In this document: one piece after another, positions 1 to 10,790 of the stretch
Layout: each line of letters starts with the position of its first letter
How positions within the stretch are numbered: the first letter of the stretch is position 1
Origin: Amphiura filiformis
Lineage: Eukaryota; Echinodermata; Ophiuroidea; Amphilepidida; Amphiuridae
Reading direction: 5' to 3'
DNA: 64,000 bases
NCBI RefSeq assembly: GCF_039555335.1
Contig: NC_092628.1
Span: forward strand, 94,499,782-94,563,781
Made by a program: the position numbers and the translations under genes
The notes under the pieces: model-generated
The model's database searches: none
What the model saw: the letters and a program-made list of their open reading frames with translations, nothing else
Told to the model about the DNA's origin: nothing

Positions 1-1488
1 GGTTCACAGAGACAATTCGGCTCTTTGAATTTTATTTTGTGATACCATTATGCATTCATATTTTACAGCAATTTATAGCTGGAATTGTATTACAATATCA
101 ACATGCCTGCTAAAACATGAATGTATGTAGGGCAATTGTTAACAGGACTTGTTAGGTTTTGGATCAACTTGCCCCATTGGACAAGTTGCTATTGTTCACA
201 ACTTGCATGCTAGCTTCTCTCTCAACTTGCCCAACTACTTATGACAACATTTTGTGACGGTTTGTTTGTTTGTTTCAATTTACCACAATATTCAAATTTA
301 CATCAAGAAACCTGGGCAACTTGTAGTCATTTTAATTGCAGCTGCCAAATTGGAGTCCTGATTGTAAGCGATGTTTTTAAACTTTCTAGAAAAATGTGTA
401 GTCATAGTTTAATTCAGTTGTATGAATGAATATGCGTATATTATATTTTGTCTTTCAGTAATTTTGATAAGGGGTATGACCAACTCATATTTTGGCACCC
501 CCTGTTAAATATGCAGATGATAATGCTCTGAACAAGAATACAGAGATATTTTCTTTCAACTCCTACATGTATTTGCATGTGCCCTTTCATATATCTCAAT
601 TATATAATGCCAAGTGCTGTTGCTATTACACAAGATTCCTGTTGCTGCCAACCCCAGAGGTACACTGCTGCCCAGCTACTTTGTGGCTACTCTAGAAGAG
701 TACCAATCAAGTACCAGTACGTCTACGGTATGTGTGGTTCTGATGTGTGTACCCACACTGGTACCATAAAGTACCAATGAAGTACCTGGGGTGGCAGCAA
801 TAGGACTCTGGTAGTGTATTAATAGTGTAATAGGAAAATAAGTTTGGAATATATTATATAATGCCTACTTTTCCCAGGGAGTCAGTTGCATTATGCAGTC
901 AGTGGTGTATGAGTGTCTTGAGCATTTTTATGTTTAGGGTCTTTGTGCATCAGTGAACTTATAAATAAATGGGGTCATTGGAAGATAAGTTTTGAAATAA
1001 AATGGTGTATTGGTTGACAATTTGTAAACAAAACTGGGTCTTTTGGTGAAAAAAGTTAAACATTGGTTCTGCAGTGTAATACACATTTAAAGAAAGGTGC
1101 ATGCCAAAAGGTCCACAATATACTCTATACAATATATAAATGGATGATGCTAATAATTTAGGTGCATATTTTTCAATGTTTTAGACAGGCTTTGTTGAAA
1201 AACAAAATAAGACAATCATTATTTTACCTAAGTAGAAAGCAATTACGGTATCAATATCCATCAGAAGGTAATTGATTAATGCTTGTTTGTATCATAAAGT
1301 GGCTAACTGGCTATTTGTTTATGTTTATAAGTGCCATCCAAGAAATTTGATAACACAACGAAAATTCTATATTTTTATTTATTGATGAGCATATTATTAC
1401 TTCAGAAAAAGAAACGTAGCATTCATAATATGTTTATTCACATCTTGAAAACACAAAACAAGCTATTCGTCAGTGACATAGTTAATCA
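1..1488. other. intergenic DNA, no gene recognised
   Basis: AT-rich sequence with only short shadow ORFs, none with a recognisable domain or a convincing exon. No repeat with clear ends was found by eye before the MITE at 1489. Confidence 0.5.
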
Positions 1489-1748
1489 GATTAACTAGCA
1501 TAGCAATGGATGAATACAATTTTGACTATATCGCCCTGCACTACAACGTTCAAGCGGTACCGATACATTGAACCATAGATGTCAAAGAAAGGCTGATCAC
1601 TCACACCTGTAAGATTAGTATCTTTGAAAAGAGCAGTATTGTATTCAATTTATGTTTGCTGACATACACAGGTGATTAGTGCAATCTGCTTTTAGTGCAG
1701 GGCGATCTATTCAAAAATTGTATTCATCCATTGTTCTGGTAGTTAATC
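1489..1748. mobile_element. MITE-like fold-back element, ~260 bp
   Basis: The two ends are inverted copies of about 55 bp. The left end starts GATTAACTA and runs through 'caatggatgaatacaatttt' to 'cgccctgcacta'. The right end (about 1694-1748) is its reverse complement with a few mismatches. The ~150-bp centre has no ORF. Terminal inverted repeats on a short non-coding core indicate a non-autonomous DNA transposon; the superfamily is not determined because no clear target duplication was identified. Confidence 0.75.
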
Positions 1749-1968
1749 CAATTACAACATCACTTCAACAGCGAATTGAATTCTGTAACTTGTATCAACT
1801 TTTTTTTCTACAGATAAAGTAGGTTAGATCAAATCTAAGTTATGTACTTGTAAATCATAAAACTGTATATACTTTATCATTAACATTTTATTTCAATAAA
1901 ACTATTGTTAAAATTATGTTTTGCTTAACAGATCTCATAAATATAGCTAGTCTTCTAGTTGTACATTT

Positions 1969-2225
1969 GGGCTATTCCAGTTGAAATCCATACACCACCT
2001 ATGGAAGACATGACCTTAATCTCCCACACAGGGAGTGTGAATTTCAAACACCCATTCAGGTAACCCCCTTTGCTGGTGGTGTCGTGTCCGAGTCATTTTG
2101 CGAAAGAGAAAAATTATAGTTATTGTGTGTGATTAATTGTCTCAACATTTTGTTTCACACTCCTGTATGGGAGATTAATGTCATGTCTTCCATTGAGGGT
2201 GTATGGATTTCAACTGGAATAGGCC
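1969..2225. mobile_element. MITE of the GGGCTATTCCAGTTGAAATC family, carrying a gene fragment
   Basis: Inverted ends GGGCTATTCCAGTTGAAATC (left) and its reverse complement ending at 2225. The subterminal parts mention the same words seen in sister copies at 24633-24807 and 35845-35975: 'tatggaagacatgac', 'cccacacagg', 'cacccattcaggtaac'. Unlike those copies, the middle of this one (2072-2156) is replaced by DNA closely matching 4185-4273 in the neighbouring 533-codon gene. The family is present at least five times in this window (also degraded at 23043-23310 and 44515-44590). Confidence 0.85.
2072..2156 (-). pseudogene. captured fragment of the 2912-4513 gene inside a MITE
   Basis: From 'gctggtggt' at 2072 to 'ctcaacattt' about 79 bases later this stretch aligns without gaps to 4185-4263, with about 9 mismatches by eye. 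After that a 3-base gap leads into a shared 'tgtttc'. In the gene this part encodes roughly residues 84-110 (around the motif NYNFSLSRSDSDTLPPA). The copy lies in the same orientation as its source, about 2.1 kb away. It has no start, no splice sites and no ORF of its own, so it is a gene relic, not a coding exon. Confidence 0.8.
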
Positions 2226-2911
2226 ATTGAACATTGTCAACACGTTTGAACGATTCAAATGATTTAACACATTCTCCTCAAATATCCCTGCATTTCGTCA
2301 GCCTGCTACGCTTTTTGCCCAAGTCATTTTGTGTATTTTTGGCCCCCACACATATGTGGGGCTTATGTTATCATCCAGATGGTTGCCTGTTTGTTTCTTG
2401 AACCACATTTCGTTCTTTGTTCTCAAAATTACAAAAAATTACTTTGGCAATTAGCATAGCAGGCTGATGATTTAGCACATAGTTTCTGCACATCAACATT
2501 TTCAATGAAATGGCAGCACAATGGGCACATTTTCCCTGAAATTATGTCATTTTAGTTCATTTTGTCAAAGTGCCATACGTTTGGCACTTTATTTTAAAAC
2601 AAAAATGAATTCTGTAATTTTGGCATTTTATTTAACAAAAATTCCTTCAATTGAGCATATTTTCATTTCATGCCGATATTTGGCATATTTAGGCAAAATG
2701 TCGGCATGTAGGCAAGTCCAATTGCACGGCCTTTAAAAAATGTAAAGCTGTGACGGTTTTTGCATAAAAGTTCCAGAATAAAATCGACGCATGACATGCC
2801 TATTTAAAACAGCAAATACAATGTATATATAATCTCTGGTAATGTTAGAAACATAAAAATAAATAACATCAACTCTCTGGAATTCGATATTTGTTCACAG
2901 GAAAAAAAAAT
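2226..2911. other. 3' flank of the 533-codon gene
   Basis: Non-coding. Read on the minus strand it holds AATAAA words near 2590 and 2626, either of which could serve as a polyadenylation signal for the gene ending at 2912. The 71-codon plus-strand ORF at 2521-2736 is low-complexity repetition of 'ggca/cattt' words and is not supported as a gene. Confidence 0.4.
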
Positions 2912-4513
2912 TTAAAATGGTTTGGTTACACTCCGAAATGTCATATTCTTTGCTTTTAAATTTCCCTCACTTCGTTTTGCTAGATCTCTTTCTGCTTTCA
3001 AATTAACATCTGATTTGCTAAAACTATTCCCTCTTTTATGAGTTCTCATATTAGCGTTGTCCTCCAATCTCAAGGCATAGTAATCCACATTCTCTGGGTC
3101 CGTATAGTTATCCATTTTGTCTGCAAATTTTTTGACTCTGCCGGAAAAATTAGCTTGCCGAATTCTCGCTTCATTCAATTCCAAAATTGTTGGTCTTTTT
3201 TCTTCTCCAAAAATACTTGGCATAGAATGTTTATTGCTACTAGCCGCTTGCTCTTGTTTGCTTTTCATGAACTGTTTTTCTAATGAAGCTCCTAATAAGG
3301 CTACCATTGCAGTCTGTTTAAATGAAACGGAAGATTTAGAACTAAGTTTTGCGTCAGTGGAATGATTAGCATTTGAGCTATGCACATTATTTGTGATTTC
3401 TGATGCTTGTTCGAAAACAGAAGGACCGAAATTAGTTCCCTGCGGAACCCCCGTCGTTTCTTTGTGCGTATGGTCGTCGTTAGAGTCCAGTGGATCGTCA
3501 TTCCCGTCCAAGACAGTATCTGCTCTATTGGCTTCAATTATTGGCATAGTACCAATAGCTGTTTTAGGTCTATTAGTACTAATACGATCTAGATTTGTCG
3601 ATGACCTAACTGTAGCACTCAAAGTTGACTTTCGGAAAACTCGGGACAAACGAGGTATGGTATCATCTTCAAATCTTGACGGCTCTTCGTCTGATGTCTT
3701 GCCGTGTTTTTCTGATGTGGAATGATCGACTTTTACATTGTTTATGTCATTGCCTGTACATGTGTGTGCTGTTGGTACCTTTGGATTGTCATAGGTTTCT
3801 TTCTCAACAGACGTGTCTTGAAGTTTATTACTTCTACCTTTCGTCGCAGTGGAGTCCTTGTCTTTCTCAACAGACGTGTCTTGAAGTTTATCACTTTTAC
3901 CTATCGTTGCAGTTGAGTCCTTTTCTTTCTTAACAGACGTGTCTTGAAGTTTATCACTTCTACCTTTCTTTGCAGCTGTGTCCTGACTTTCCTTACTTCC
4001 AGCAACTTTTTCATCTTCCCAAACCGTCACTGGTGTAGCAGCTGGGGTCATCCCACCAAATTTCTTAATTTTGGTTGGTTTTGACTTAGTCTTATCAGGT
4101 ACTTTCCTACCACTACCGTCTTCCCGACTAGTTGATCTAGTTGCCGGAGCAGATCGTGCGCGACTTTGAAGGTTTCGTAAGTAAGCTGGTGGTAACGTGT
4201 CCGAATCACTTCGCGAAAGAGAGAAATTATAGTTATCATGTGTAATTAATTGTCTCAACATTTCTTTGTTTCCAGTCATTCTAGCATGAAAAATCTTGGA
4301 TCTGTGAAGCTTTTGTTGAAATCTCAAGTTCACCACTCTCTGATTTAATGATATCCGATGGGTGACTCGTTTCTCAGATACGTCCAACATTTGAAGCTCT
4401 CTCTGTAAAACCGCGTCAAGTTTCCAGTTGGCAGAATATACAGACTGAGATTTTTCGCCCACAAGGGCGCCCGTCTTTTTACTCATCGTAAATTTGTTTT
4501 TCAGCCCAACCAT
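2912..4513 (-). CDS. hypothetical intronless protein, 533 aa
   Basis: I do not recognise this family. A single open frame of 533 codons runs from ATG at 4513 to the stop at 2912, by far the longest ORF here that is not transposon-derived. The protein is hydrophilic, basic and rich in S, T, K, D and N, with no signal peptide, membrane segment or enzyme motif. Residues about 1-115 look the most structured (ANWKLDAVLQRELQMLDVSE; NLRFQQKLHRSKIFHARM), as does the C-terminal part (KKFADKMDNYTDPENVDYYA). Between them is a disordered middle with three 21-residue repeats built on SDKLQDTSVEK. A second in-frame Met (MSKKTG) lies ten codons downstream and could be the real start. A single long ORF that tolerates repeat expansion suggests a genuine but fast-evolving gene; a retrocopy or a terminal coding exon are alternatives. 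A fragment of it has been captured by the MITE at 1969-2225. Confidence 0.65.
   Translation of the reverse strand: MVGLKNKFTMSKKTGALVGEKSQSVYSANWKLDAVLQRELQMLDVSEKRVTHRISLNQRVVNLRFQQKLHRSKIFHARMTGNKEMLRQLITHDNYNFSLSRSDSDTLPPAYLRNLQSRARSAPATRSTSREDGSGRKVPDKTKSKPTKIKKFGGMTPAATPVTVWEDEKVAGSKESQDTAAKKGRSDKLQDTSVKKEKDSTATIGKSDKLQDTSVEKDKDSTATKGRSNKLQDTSVEKETYDNPKVPTAHTCTGNDINNVKVDHSTSEKHGKTSDEEPSRFEDDTIPRLSRVFRKSTLSATVRSSTNLDRISTNRPKTAIGTMPIIEANRADTVLDGNDDPLDSNDDHTHKETTGVPQGTNFGPSVFEQASEITNNVHSSNANHSTDAKLSSKSSVSFKQTAMVALLGASLEKQFMKSKQEQAASSNKHSMPSIFGEEKRPTILELNEARIRQANFSGRVKKFADKMDNYTDPENVDYYALRLEDNANMRTHKRGNSFSKSDVNLKAERDLAKRSEGNLKAKNMTFRSVTKPF
3799..3987 (-). repeat. three 63-bp in-frame tandem repeats
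   Basis: The word 'acgtgtcttgaagtttat' recurs at 3811, 3874 and 3937, an exact 63-bp period, so each unit adds 21 codons (core KLQDTSVEK) without changing frame. Differences between units are few and partly synonymous. This supports a translated repeat in the 533-codon ORF and makes copy number likely to vary between individuals. Confidence 0.85.
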
Positions 4514-5749
4514 TAAAGATTTAATATTACGTCAGCCTCGAAATTAGCATGGTTGTTGTGATGAATGCAATGCAATTAATATCCGTTGTCTCTTCATCAA
4601 TTGCTACTCATTCGAACTCCTCATGAGTTGTCGTTTTAATATAAATTCAACGTCCCAACGTCAATTGTATTATCATGATTATAGTCACTCTGTTCTAAAG
4701 TCATTTCAGCTTATTCCAATCAACTTTGTCAGTGAGCAACAGCGAATCATAACATCTGTGACGTTTATAGTTATTAAATGATGCATTTATAGTTCCTCGA
4801 AATATTCCGCTATACTGAACACAGCTTGACACGTTTTCTGATGATGATGATGATGCCCGTTCGATTTTCATTTCCTCTTAGTACACAATGACATGACAAC
4901 AGTTCAAGATTATTAGACCTGAACCAGCCTTACTGTAGTTGTGGATCCTCTTCAATCTCAAGTGTAGATAAAAAAAAAACTTCCGTCAGTAAAATTTGAT
5001 AACATATCCATCAGACGGTAGAAAACCTAACTTGTTGTTTGCAAGCCAGACACAACAGCATTGTGAGTTATTTTAATAATTATGTTAAGGTACATGAAGC
5101 AATAATTATTCTCTATAGTTGTTTGTTCGAGTGTCATAATAATCATTACTCACTGACATCAGCTCAATTTCGCATTCCCACAATGCATTACCAAAACATA
5201 TCAATCATACAATAGATCTGTTGTGCAGAGGGATAAATACAACTGAATATTGATCCCAACGGGATATCGATGAAGCCATCCCTCCTATATAAACATAAGT
5301 TTAGATTTTCCTTACGACATGTTCAAAGCTGCTGGTCCAACCATCCGGATGATCCCACCCCCACATTCCGAGTATAGGCCTACTCCAGTTTCAGGACCGT
5401 CAAAAAAGGGTATCTTTGAAATAACGTTCGCGTTTTAATCAAAAAAGGGGAATTGTTGAAGGGCGAAAATTCACGAAATCGCAAAAAACTTAAGGGGGCA
5501 TTGTTTCAGTAAAACATTCGCGAAATGACATTGGTGCAAAAGGGATTGTTTTCAAAGTTCGCCCACGAGCATCGGGGTCGGTAAGCCTATCATAGCGAAT
5601 GGAAATGTTTTTTAGCATGTTCTATCACAAGTACACGAATATATCGGAATAATAGAAGAGAAGATGTACATCATCTTCTTTTGATTTGCCATATTTCAAC
5701 AAGCTAAACAGATACTAAGTTCAAGCCTGTTGAGTGTTTTCTGACCGTG
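4514..5749. other. upstream region, no gene recognised
   Basis: Would contain the promoter of the 533-codon gene, but no TATA box at a convincing distance could be chosen. A short 'gatgatgatgatg' run lies near 4841. No ORF above about 60 codons and no repeat with clear ends was seen. Confidence 0.4.
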
Positions 5750-5975
5750 AGTGGAGCTACTAGTTAAAGCTACAGGTCTAAAGAAAGAAAGAATAGTTTA
5801 CCAATCCAAAGTGTTACAATTAAACAAGACAACAAATAAACAAATCCCACCGGCACACAACCCAACGTGGAAAAAAGCAAGGGAATGTGCCGGCATGGGA
5901 TTCGAACCCACGACTCCGATCACTAGACGGACGGCCGCCTTATCCATTAGGCCACCACCAGCTTCCACTGATAAA
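5750..5975 (-). mobile_element. tRNA-derived SINE (minus strand)
   Basis: Read on the minus strand, about 5968-5885 has an internal pol III promoter: an A-box-like TGGCCTAATGGATAAGGC and a B-box GTGGGTTCGAATCCCAT at the spacing expected in a tRNA. The head resembles tRNA-Arg-type sequences, but the outer acceptor strands do not pair and the anticodon stem has a mismatch. It is followed by a non-tRNA body (about 5880-5750) ending in T-rich and CTTT repeats. A tRNA head with broken acceptor stem plus unrelated body is the signature of a SINE, not a functional tRNA gene. The exact end of the body is uncertain. Confidence 0.65.
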
Positions 5976-6441
5976 CGGCTGGGTAGGCCTACTGACACTG
6001 GGTCTTAGTCTGGAGTAGGCCCTGCAGCTGGCAATACTCATCAAAATATTAAAATATTTTACAATTGAATAATATTGTTCTCCGTCCTTCACAACGTGCC
6101 TCTGTTGTACGAATCGAGTCAAAAATATAATACAATTGTCGCAATGGTTTATGGTGTAGCTGTAACTTAACTTCGTTAAAGTGTCATTTATTAACACAAT
6201 GCATTAAACATTATAATGGTACAATAATGATGGCCCACTCAGTGATCGATTTTACCAACATGTCCATGGAGATGGTAAATAAATTCAATTGATCGATCAT
6301 TGGTATCGGAGCATGTCAATATTGACTTCCTTGAACATATTATGTGCAAATATGGTAGGGTTATAGGCCCTACAACTTCTGTTCAAGCTTCTTGAGTCCA
6401 GGCCAGGGGTGAAAGTTGATTGATATATTATTTCCGGCAAA

Positions 6442-7106
6442 TTAAGGGAAGGGGTATGAACGTTTGGACAGTATTTATTGTGGGACATTAGAGCACATCA
6501 GACATATCGAATTCCATTCTGAATACGAAGAATGGCCTTCTGATATCAAATAATTTTGATTTTTGAAATTCGCAATGTAATACACATTTTATGGCAAATC
6601 ATTAAAATTGATATTTTGATATTTAACAGTACTTAAAGTAAACTTTATAAATCTGATGATTTATACTTAAAGTGTATGTAGGTGGGATGAAAAGCCGACG
6701 ATCAATTGAAAATTTTGACCTTTCGTATTGAAGATACGGGATGTTTTTCCTAAATCACCAAAAAATAGGTCTTTTTGGGAAAAAAATCCATATCTTCAAT
6801 ATAAAAGGTCAAAAGTTTCAATTGATCGTCGGCTTTTCCTCCCAGCTACATACACTTTAAGAATATATCATTAGATTTATAAAATTTATTTCGAGGACTG
6901 TTATATATCAAAAATTTAAAAAATATCAAATTTTAATAATTTGTCATAAAATTTGTATTATATTGTGATTTTCAAAAAATGAAAATTATTTGATATCAGA
7001 AAGACATGCTTCGTATTCAGAATGCAATTCGATACGTCTGAGGTGCTCTCATGTCCCATAAAAAATACTGTCGAAACGCCATAAACGCTCGTTCTAGATC
7101 CCTTAA
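6442..7106. mobile_element. TTAA-flanked palindromic element, ~660 bp
   Basis: The element reads TTAAGGGA at 6442 and TCCCTTAA ending at 7106. Inside, the two halves are near-perfect reverse complements over most of their length: 'attctgaatacgaag', 'gatatcaaataatttt', and 'aagccgacgatcaattgaa' mirrored at about 6817-6835. No transposase ORF is present. A TTAA target and RRG-type ends (AGGG/GGGA) fit Kolobok- or piggyBac-type non-autonomous elements. The 80-codon minus-strand ORF starting at 7259 overlaps its right end and is treated as chance. Confidence 0.75.
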
Positions 7107-7990
7107 GGTACAGCTACCTGACACAAAAATACGTATATTTTGTATTTCAGGGTCGGGTTCATATATATTGGCTGGATAAATCTGAGACGCTAAATCATGC
7201 CTTTCTCCTATTGCTACTAATGCCTGAAAACGCGCAAAAGGGGTTTCTAAATTTGCCAAGAGCCTGAATGTGATAGCTAAACACTATAAAGAAGATGTAT
7301 TTAAGGGCTGCTACAGACTTTTTTTGATGTATAGATATTCCATGTAACATGTCAATCTTCGTTTAATACCATAATTTCCTATCATGTTTAACGTCATGTT
7401 TCAATGACGTAGGCCTAAAAGATACTGACGTAAAATCGATTTCCAACAAATATATTTCCACCAGATATTCCACAGTAACACATTATCGACATTTAGGTAA
7501 AATTTAAATAGAACAGTGGCGTAGCTGGGGGGAGCCTGGGAGGGGGGTCACGTGCCCTGGGCGCAGTCTTGGAGGCGCCGAATTGCTTGCAAAATTAACC
7601 AAATTGGCCATACAAGATTAATATTGCTTCAAATACATGTAAGTGCGTTTAGATTTTCAAGCGCAGTGGCCATTGTTGGGGTCAACAATCAAGTTTCAGT
7701 CGGCAGAAAATATAAAGAGATGAAGATCCGGGACGTGATGCTATATGCTATCGTCAGTAGATAATGCCACGTTTTACATTATTTTTTCCTCTATGTTTGA
7801 GTTCCATCGCGTACGAATCATTTTCTCATCCCACCCAAGAAACTTATATATATATTATAGCCTCTTCACGAACCAGATTTTCTTATCTCTCTATTTTTAT
7901 TCCTGTAAAAAAGCTCGTCACTTACAGAGTTTGAAAAAAAATTAAAGTAAAAAAAACCCTACATACAAAAATCGCATTCCGCATTAGGTT
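7107..7990. other. no gene recognised
   Basis: AT-rich intergenic sequence. Short ORFs on the plus strand (7552-7945) show no domain or splice context. Confidence 0.4.
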
Positions 7991-9060
7991 TTCAATTTGG
8001 GAAGGACTTTGAGACAAACTATTAAATTAAGATGGCCTAATATTGTTTTGCAAAACGGTACGTAGTTTCATATCATCATACTGAGATTTGATTGTATCTA
8101 TCTCTTCAGAAGATAGCAAAAAACATCAAAGACATACAGAAACACTAATGTTTTGTAGTTTTGCTATCTACTGAAGATAGCATTTAGTGTCAGGTCCAAA
8201 ATTTTCATCTTTTTCTGCTTTGTTTTTCTCTCTATTGTAACTCAATCACGTAGCAAATCGTTTTTCTTTCTCATACCTAAGCCCCATTCATACAGAACGT
8301 TTATCTCTATACGTCCAAGACCTACTCTCTGGCTATTTTAGCCTTTCTTTAATATCTTAACATTATAGGCCTATAATAACTTTTCCTGAACGCGCACGGA
8401 GCGCGTGTTATGTAATAGCTTTTGGTAGAATATATCGATGTTTCATATTTTTTCACAATCTACTGAAGATAGCCTTTAGCTTCACGTCTCGAATCTTCAT
8501 CTTACATTTTTTCTCTCACGGAACGGACATTTTTTCTTTCTACTACGTTAGTCCTGTTCATAAATTGCATCTCTGTATATGGTCTCATCACGTCCCGATC
8601 TTCTTCTCTCTCGAATTTAACTTTTTTTTAATAGCACAACATAAGACCTTTTCTGAAGGTGCGCATAACGCGTGTTAGGAAAATCTTTGGGAACATGTTA
8701 ATGTTTCCTGGGTTTTTTTTTCGTCCGGCCGCACTATCTACTTTAAATTATAGTTCCATCACGATGTGGATATTTTTCCCGTTCTATAATTTTAGCTCTA
8801 TTTTTCTAATATCTCATAATTAGTTTTAAATAATAGGCGTTTCTGAACGCGTGTGTTAATTGGGTATATCTGCTATCTACTGAAGATAGCATTTAGTTTC
8901 ACGTCCAAAATCTTGAGAATCTTGAGAAATTAGTTACTATATTGTCTTTAGAACATAAATACGCAGTTTTCATCGAGTTAGAAATTTAAGGTAAGTTGTT
9001 ATGGTGGACGGGAATTTTTTTTTTTTTTTTAACGTTAACATTGTACCTCTTATATCAGAG
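7991..9060. repeat. tandem duplication, copy 1 (~1.07 kb)
   Basis: Begins 'ttcaatttgggaaggacttt' and ends 'gtacctcttatatcagag'. The whole stretch is repeated at 9061-10130 in the same order with scattered substitutions and small indels. Inside, a short stem-loop built from TGCTATCT and AGATAGCA around 'ACTGA', followed by 'tttagnntcacgtc', occurs several times (near 8112, 8162, 8462 and 8873), so the unit is itself built from smaller related modules. No coding frame was found. Confidence 0.85.
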
Positions 9061-10130
9061 TTCAATTTGGGACGGACTTTGAGACTAACTATTAAAGTAA
9101 GATGGCCTAATATTGTTTTGCAAAACGGTACGTAGTTCAGTCGCGTACTTTTTGTTCCATAACATCATAGATTTGATTGTCTATCTCTTCAGAAGATAGC
9201 AAAAAACATAAAGACATACAGAAATACTAATAATAATGTTTTGTAGTTTTGCTATCTACTGAAGATAGCATTTAGTGTCAGGTCCAAAATCTTCATCTTT
9301 TTCTGCTTTGTACATGATGTAAGTCACGTTTTACAGTTTTTCTCTCTATATTGTAACTCAATCACGTAGCAAATCGTTTTTCTTTCTCATACCTAAGCCC
9401 CTTTTATACAGAACGTTTATCTCTATACGTCCAAGACCTACATCATCTCTCTTGCTATTTTAGCATTTCTTAATATCTTAACATTATAGGCCTATAATAA
9501 TAATAACTTTTCCTGAACGCGCACAGAGCGCGTGTTAGATAATAGCTTTTGGTAGGATATATTTCGATGTTTCATATTTTTTCATAATCTACTGAAGATA
9601 GCCTTTAGCTTCACGTCTCGAATCTTCATCTTATATTTTTTCTCTCACGGAACGGATTTTTCTTTCTACTACGTTAGTCCTGTTCATAAATTGTATCTCT
9701 GTATAATATAGTCTCATCACGTCCCGATCTTCTTCTCTCTCGAATTTAACTTTTTTTAATAGCATAACATAAAGCCCTTTTCTGAACTTGTGCATAACGC
9801 GTGTTAGGAAAATCTTTGGATACATTTTGATGTTTCCTGTTTTTTTTCCGTCCGCACTATCTACTTTAAAGTTTAGTTCCACCATTTTTTTCCCTTTCTA
9901 TTTTAGCTCTATTTTTCTAATATCTCATAATTAGGTTTAAATTAATAGGCGTTTCTGAACGCGTGTGTTTTTTTTGTTACACGTCCCAAATCTTGAGAAA
10001 TCAGTTACTATGTTGTCTTTAGAACATAAATACGCAGTTTTCATCGAGTTGGAAATTTAAGGGAAGTTGTTATGGTGGACGGGGAAATTTGTTTTTTTAA
10101 ATGTTAACATTGTACCTCTTATATCCGAGT
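9061..10130. repeat. tandem duplication, copy 2 (~1.07 kb)
   Basis: Direct repeat of 7991-9060: the same opening 'ttcaatttggga', the same 'gatggcctaatattgttttg' at 9101, and the same 'cctgaacgcgcac' motif at 9513 that occurs at 8387 in copy 1. The copies differ by a few percent plus indels such as an extra 'taataa' in copy 2, so the duplication is not an assembly artefact of identical sequence. Confidence 0.85.
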
Positions 10131-10340
10131 AGTGTCCCCAGGGCCAAAAATGTGCAACTTGTCAGAGGGAACAACTATTAAAAGCAAAAGTGGTTACCAC
10201 TTTAGTTCGATTTTGAAGCATATTAAAGTTAAATCAGTTTTGATTTTGAAGCATATTAAATCAGTTTGATTTTTAAGCATATTATAGTTTGCCCTTTTTC
10301 GTCCGAGTCACAAAACAATATTCGCGAAGTGAATTAGCTT

Positions 10341-10790
10341 AGGTATATTTTCACGGGAAAATTTTCTGGACACGTGACACCCATGGGCGCAGACATTAGC
10401 ATTATGGAATGTGACCCCGAGCACAGCGGGTGTTCTTCCAATTTATTTGATTAGAAAGTATTCCTCCTTTGAGGCAAAATAAGTTACTTGTCGCAAGTTA
10501 ATAATGTTATGGTAAGAGTTTCCGAAGATGAATATTTTTTTCCGTAAATAGATATTTTTGAAATTACGTTTTGATGATATTGTGACAAAATCAAGATAAC
10601 ATAATATTCAATAAATTTGCAATCCACAAATTTCTATCAAAATTGCGGTCAAAAATACTATTCCAATTCAAAATTACTAAGACTTGAATAGCGAGGTCAC
10701 CGCCGGGGGTCAGAGATCAGGCTCGAGGTTACACTCACATTGATACGCATTGGTCACGTGTCCAGAAAATTTTCCCGTGAAAATTTACCT
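10341..10790. mobile_element. fold-back element with ~38-bp inverted ends
   Basis: Left arm 10341-10378 (core 'ttttcacgggaaaattttct' then 'ggacacgtgac') is mirrored at 10753-10790, where 'gtcacgtgtccagaaaat' leads out through 'tttcccgtgaaaattt'. The 370-bp interior has no coding frame. Superfamily not assigned. Confidence 0.7.

Noticed and set aside
5885-5970. Functional tRNA gene on the minus strand
   Set aside because: A and B boxes are present, but the acceptor strands do not pair and the sequence continues into a SINE-like body.
7017-7259. 80-codon minus-strand ORF
   Set aside because: Overlaps the right end of the TTAA element and shows no domain or splice context.
9631-9885. 84-codon minus-strand ORF
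   Set aside because: Lies in the tandem duplication and is not preserved in the other copy.
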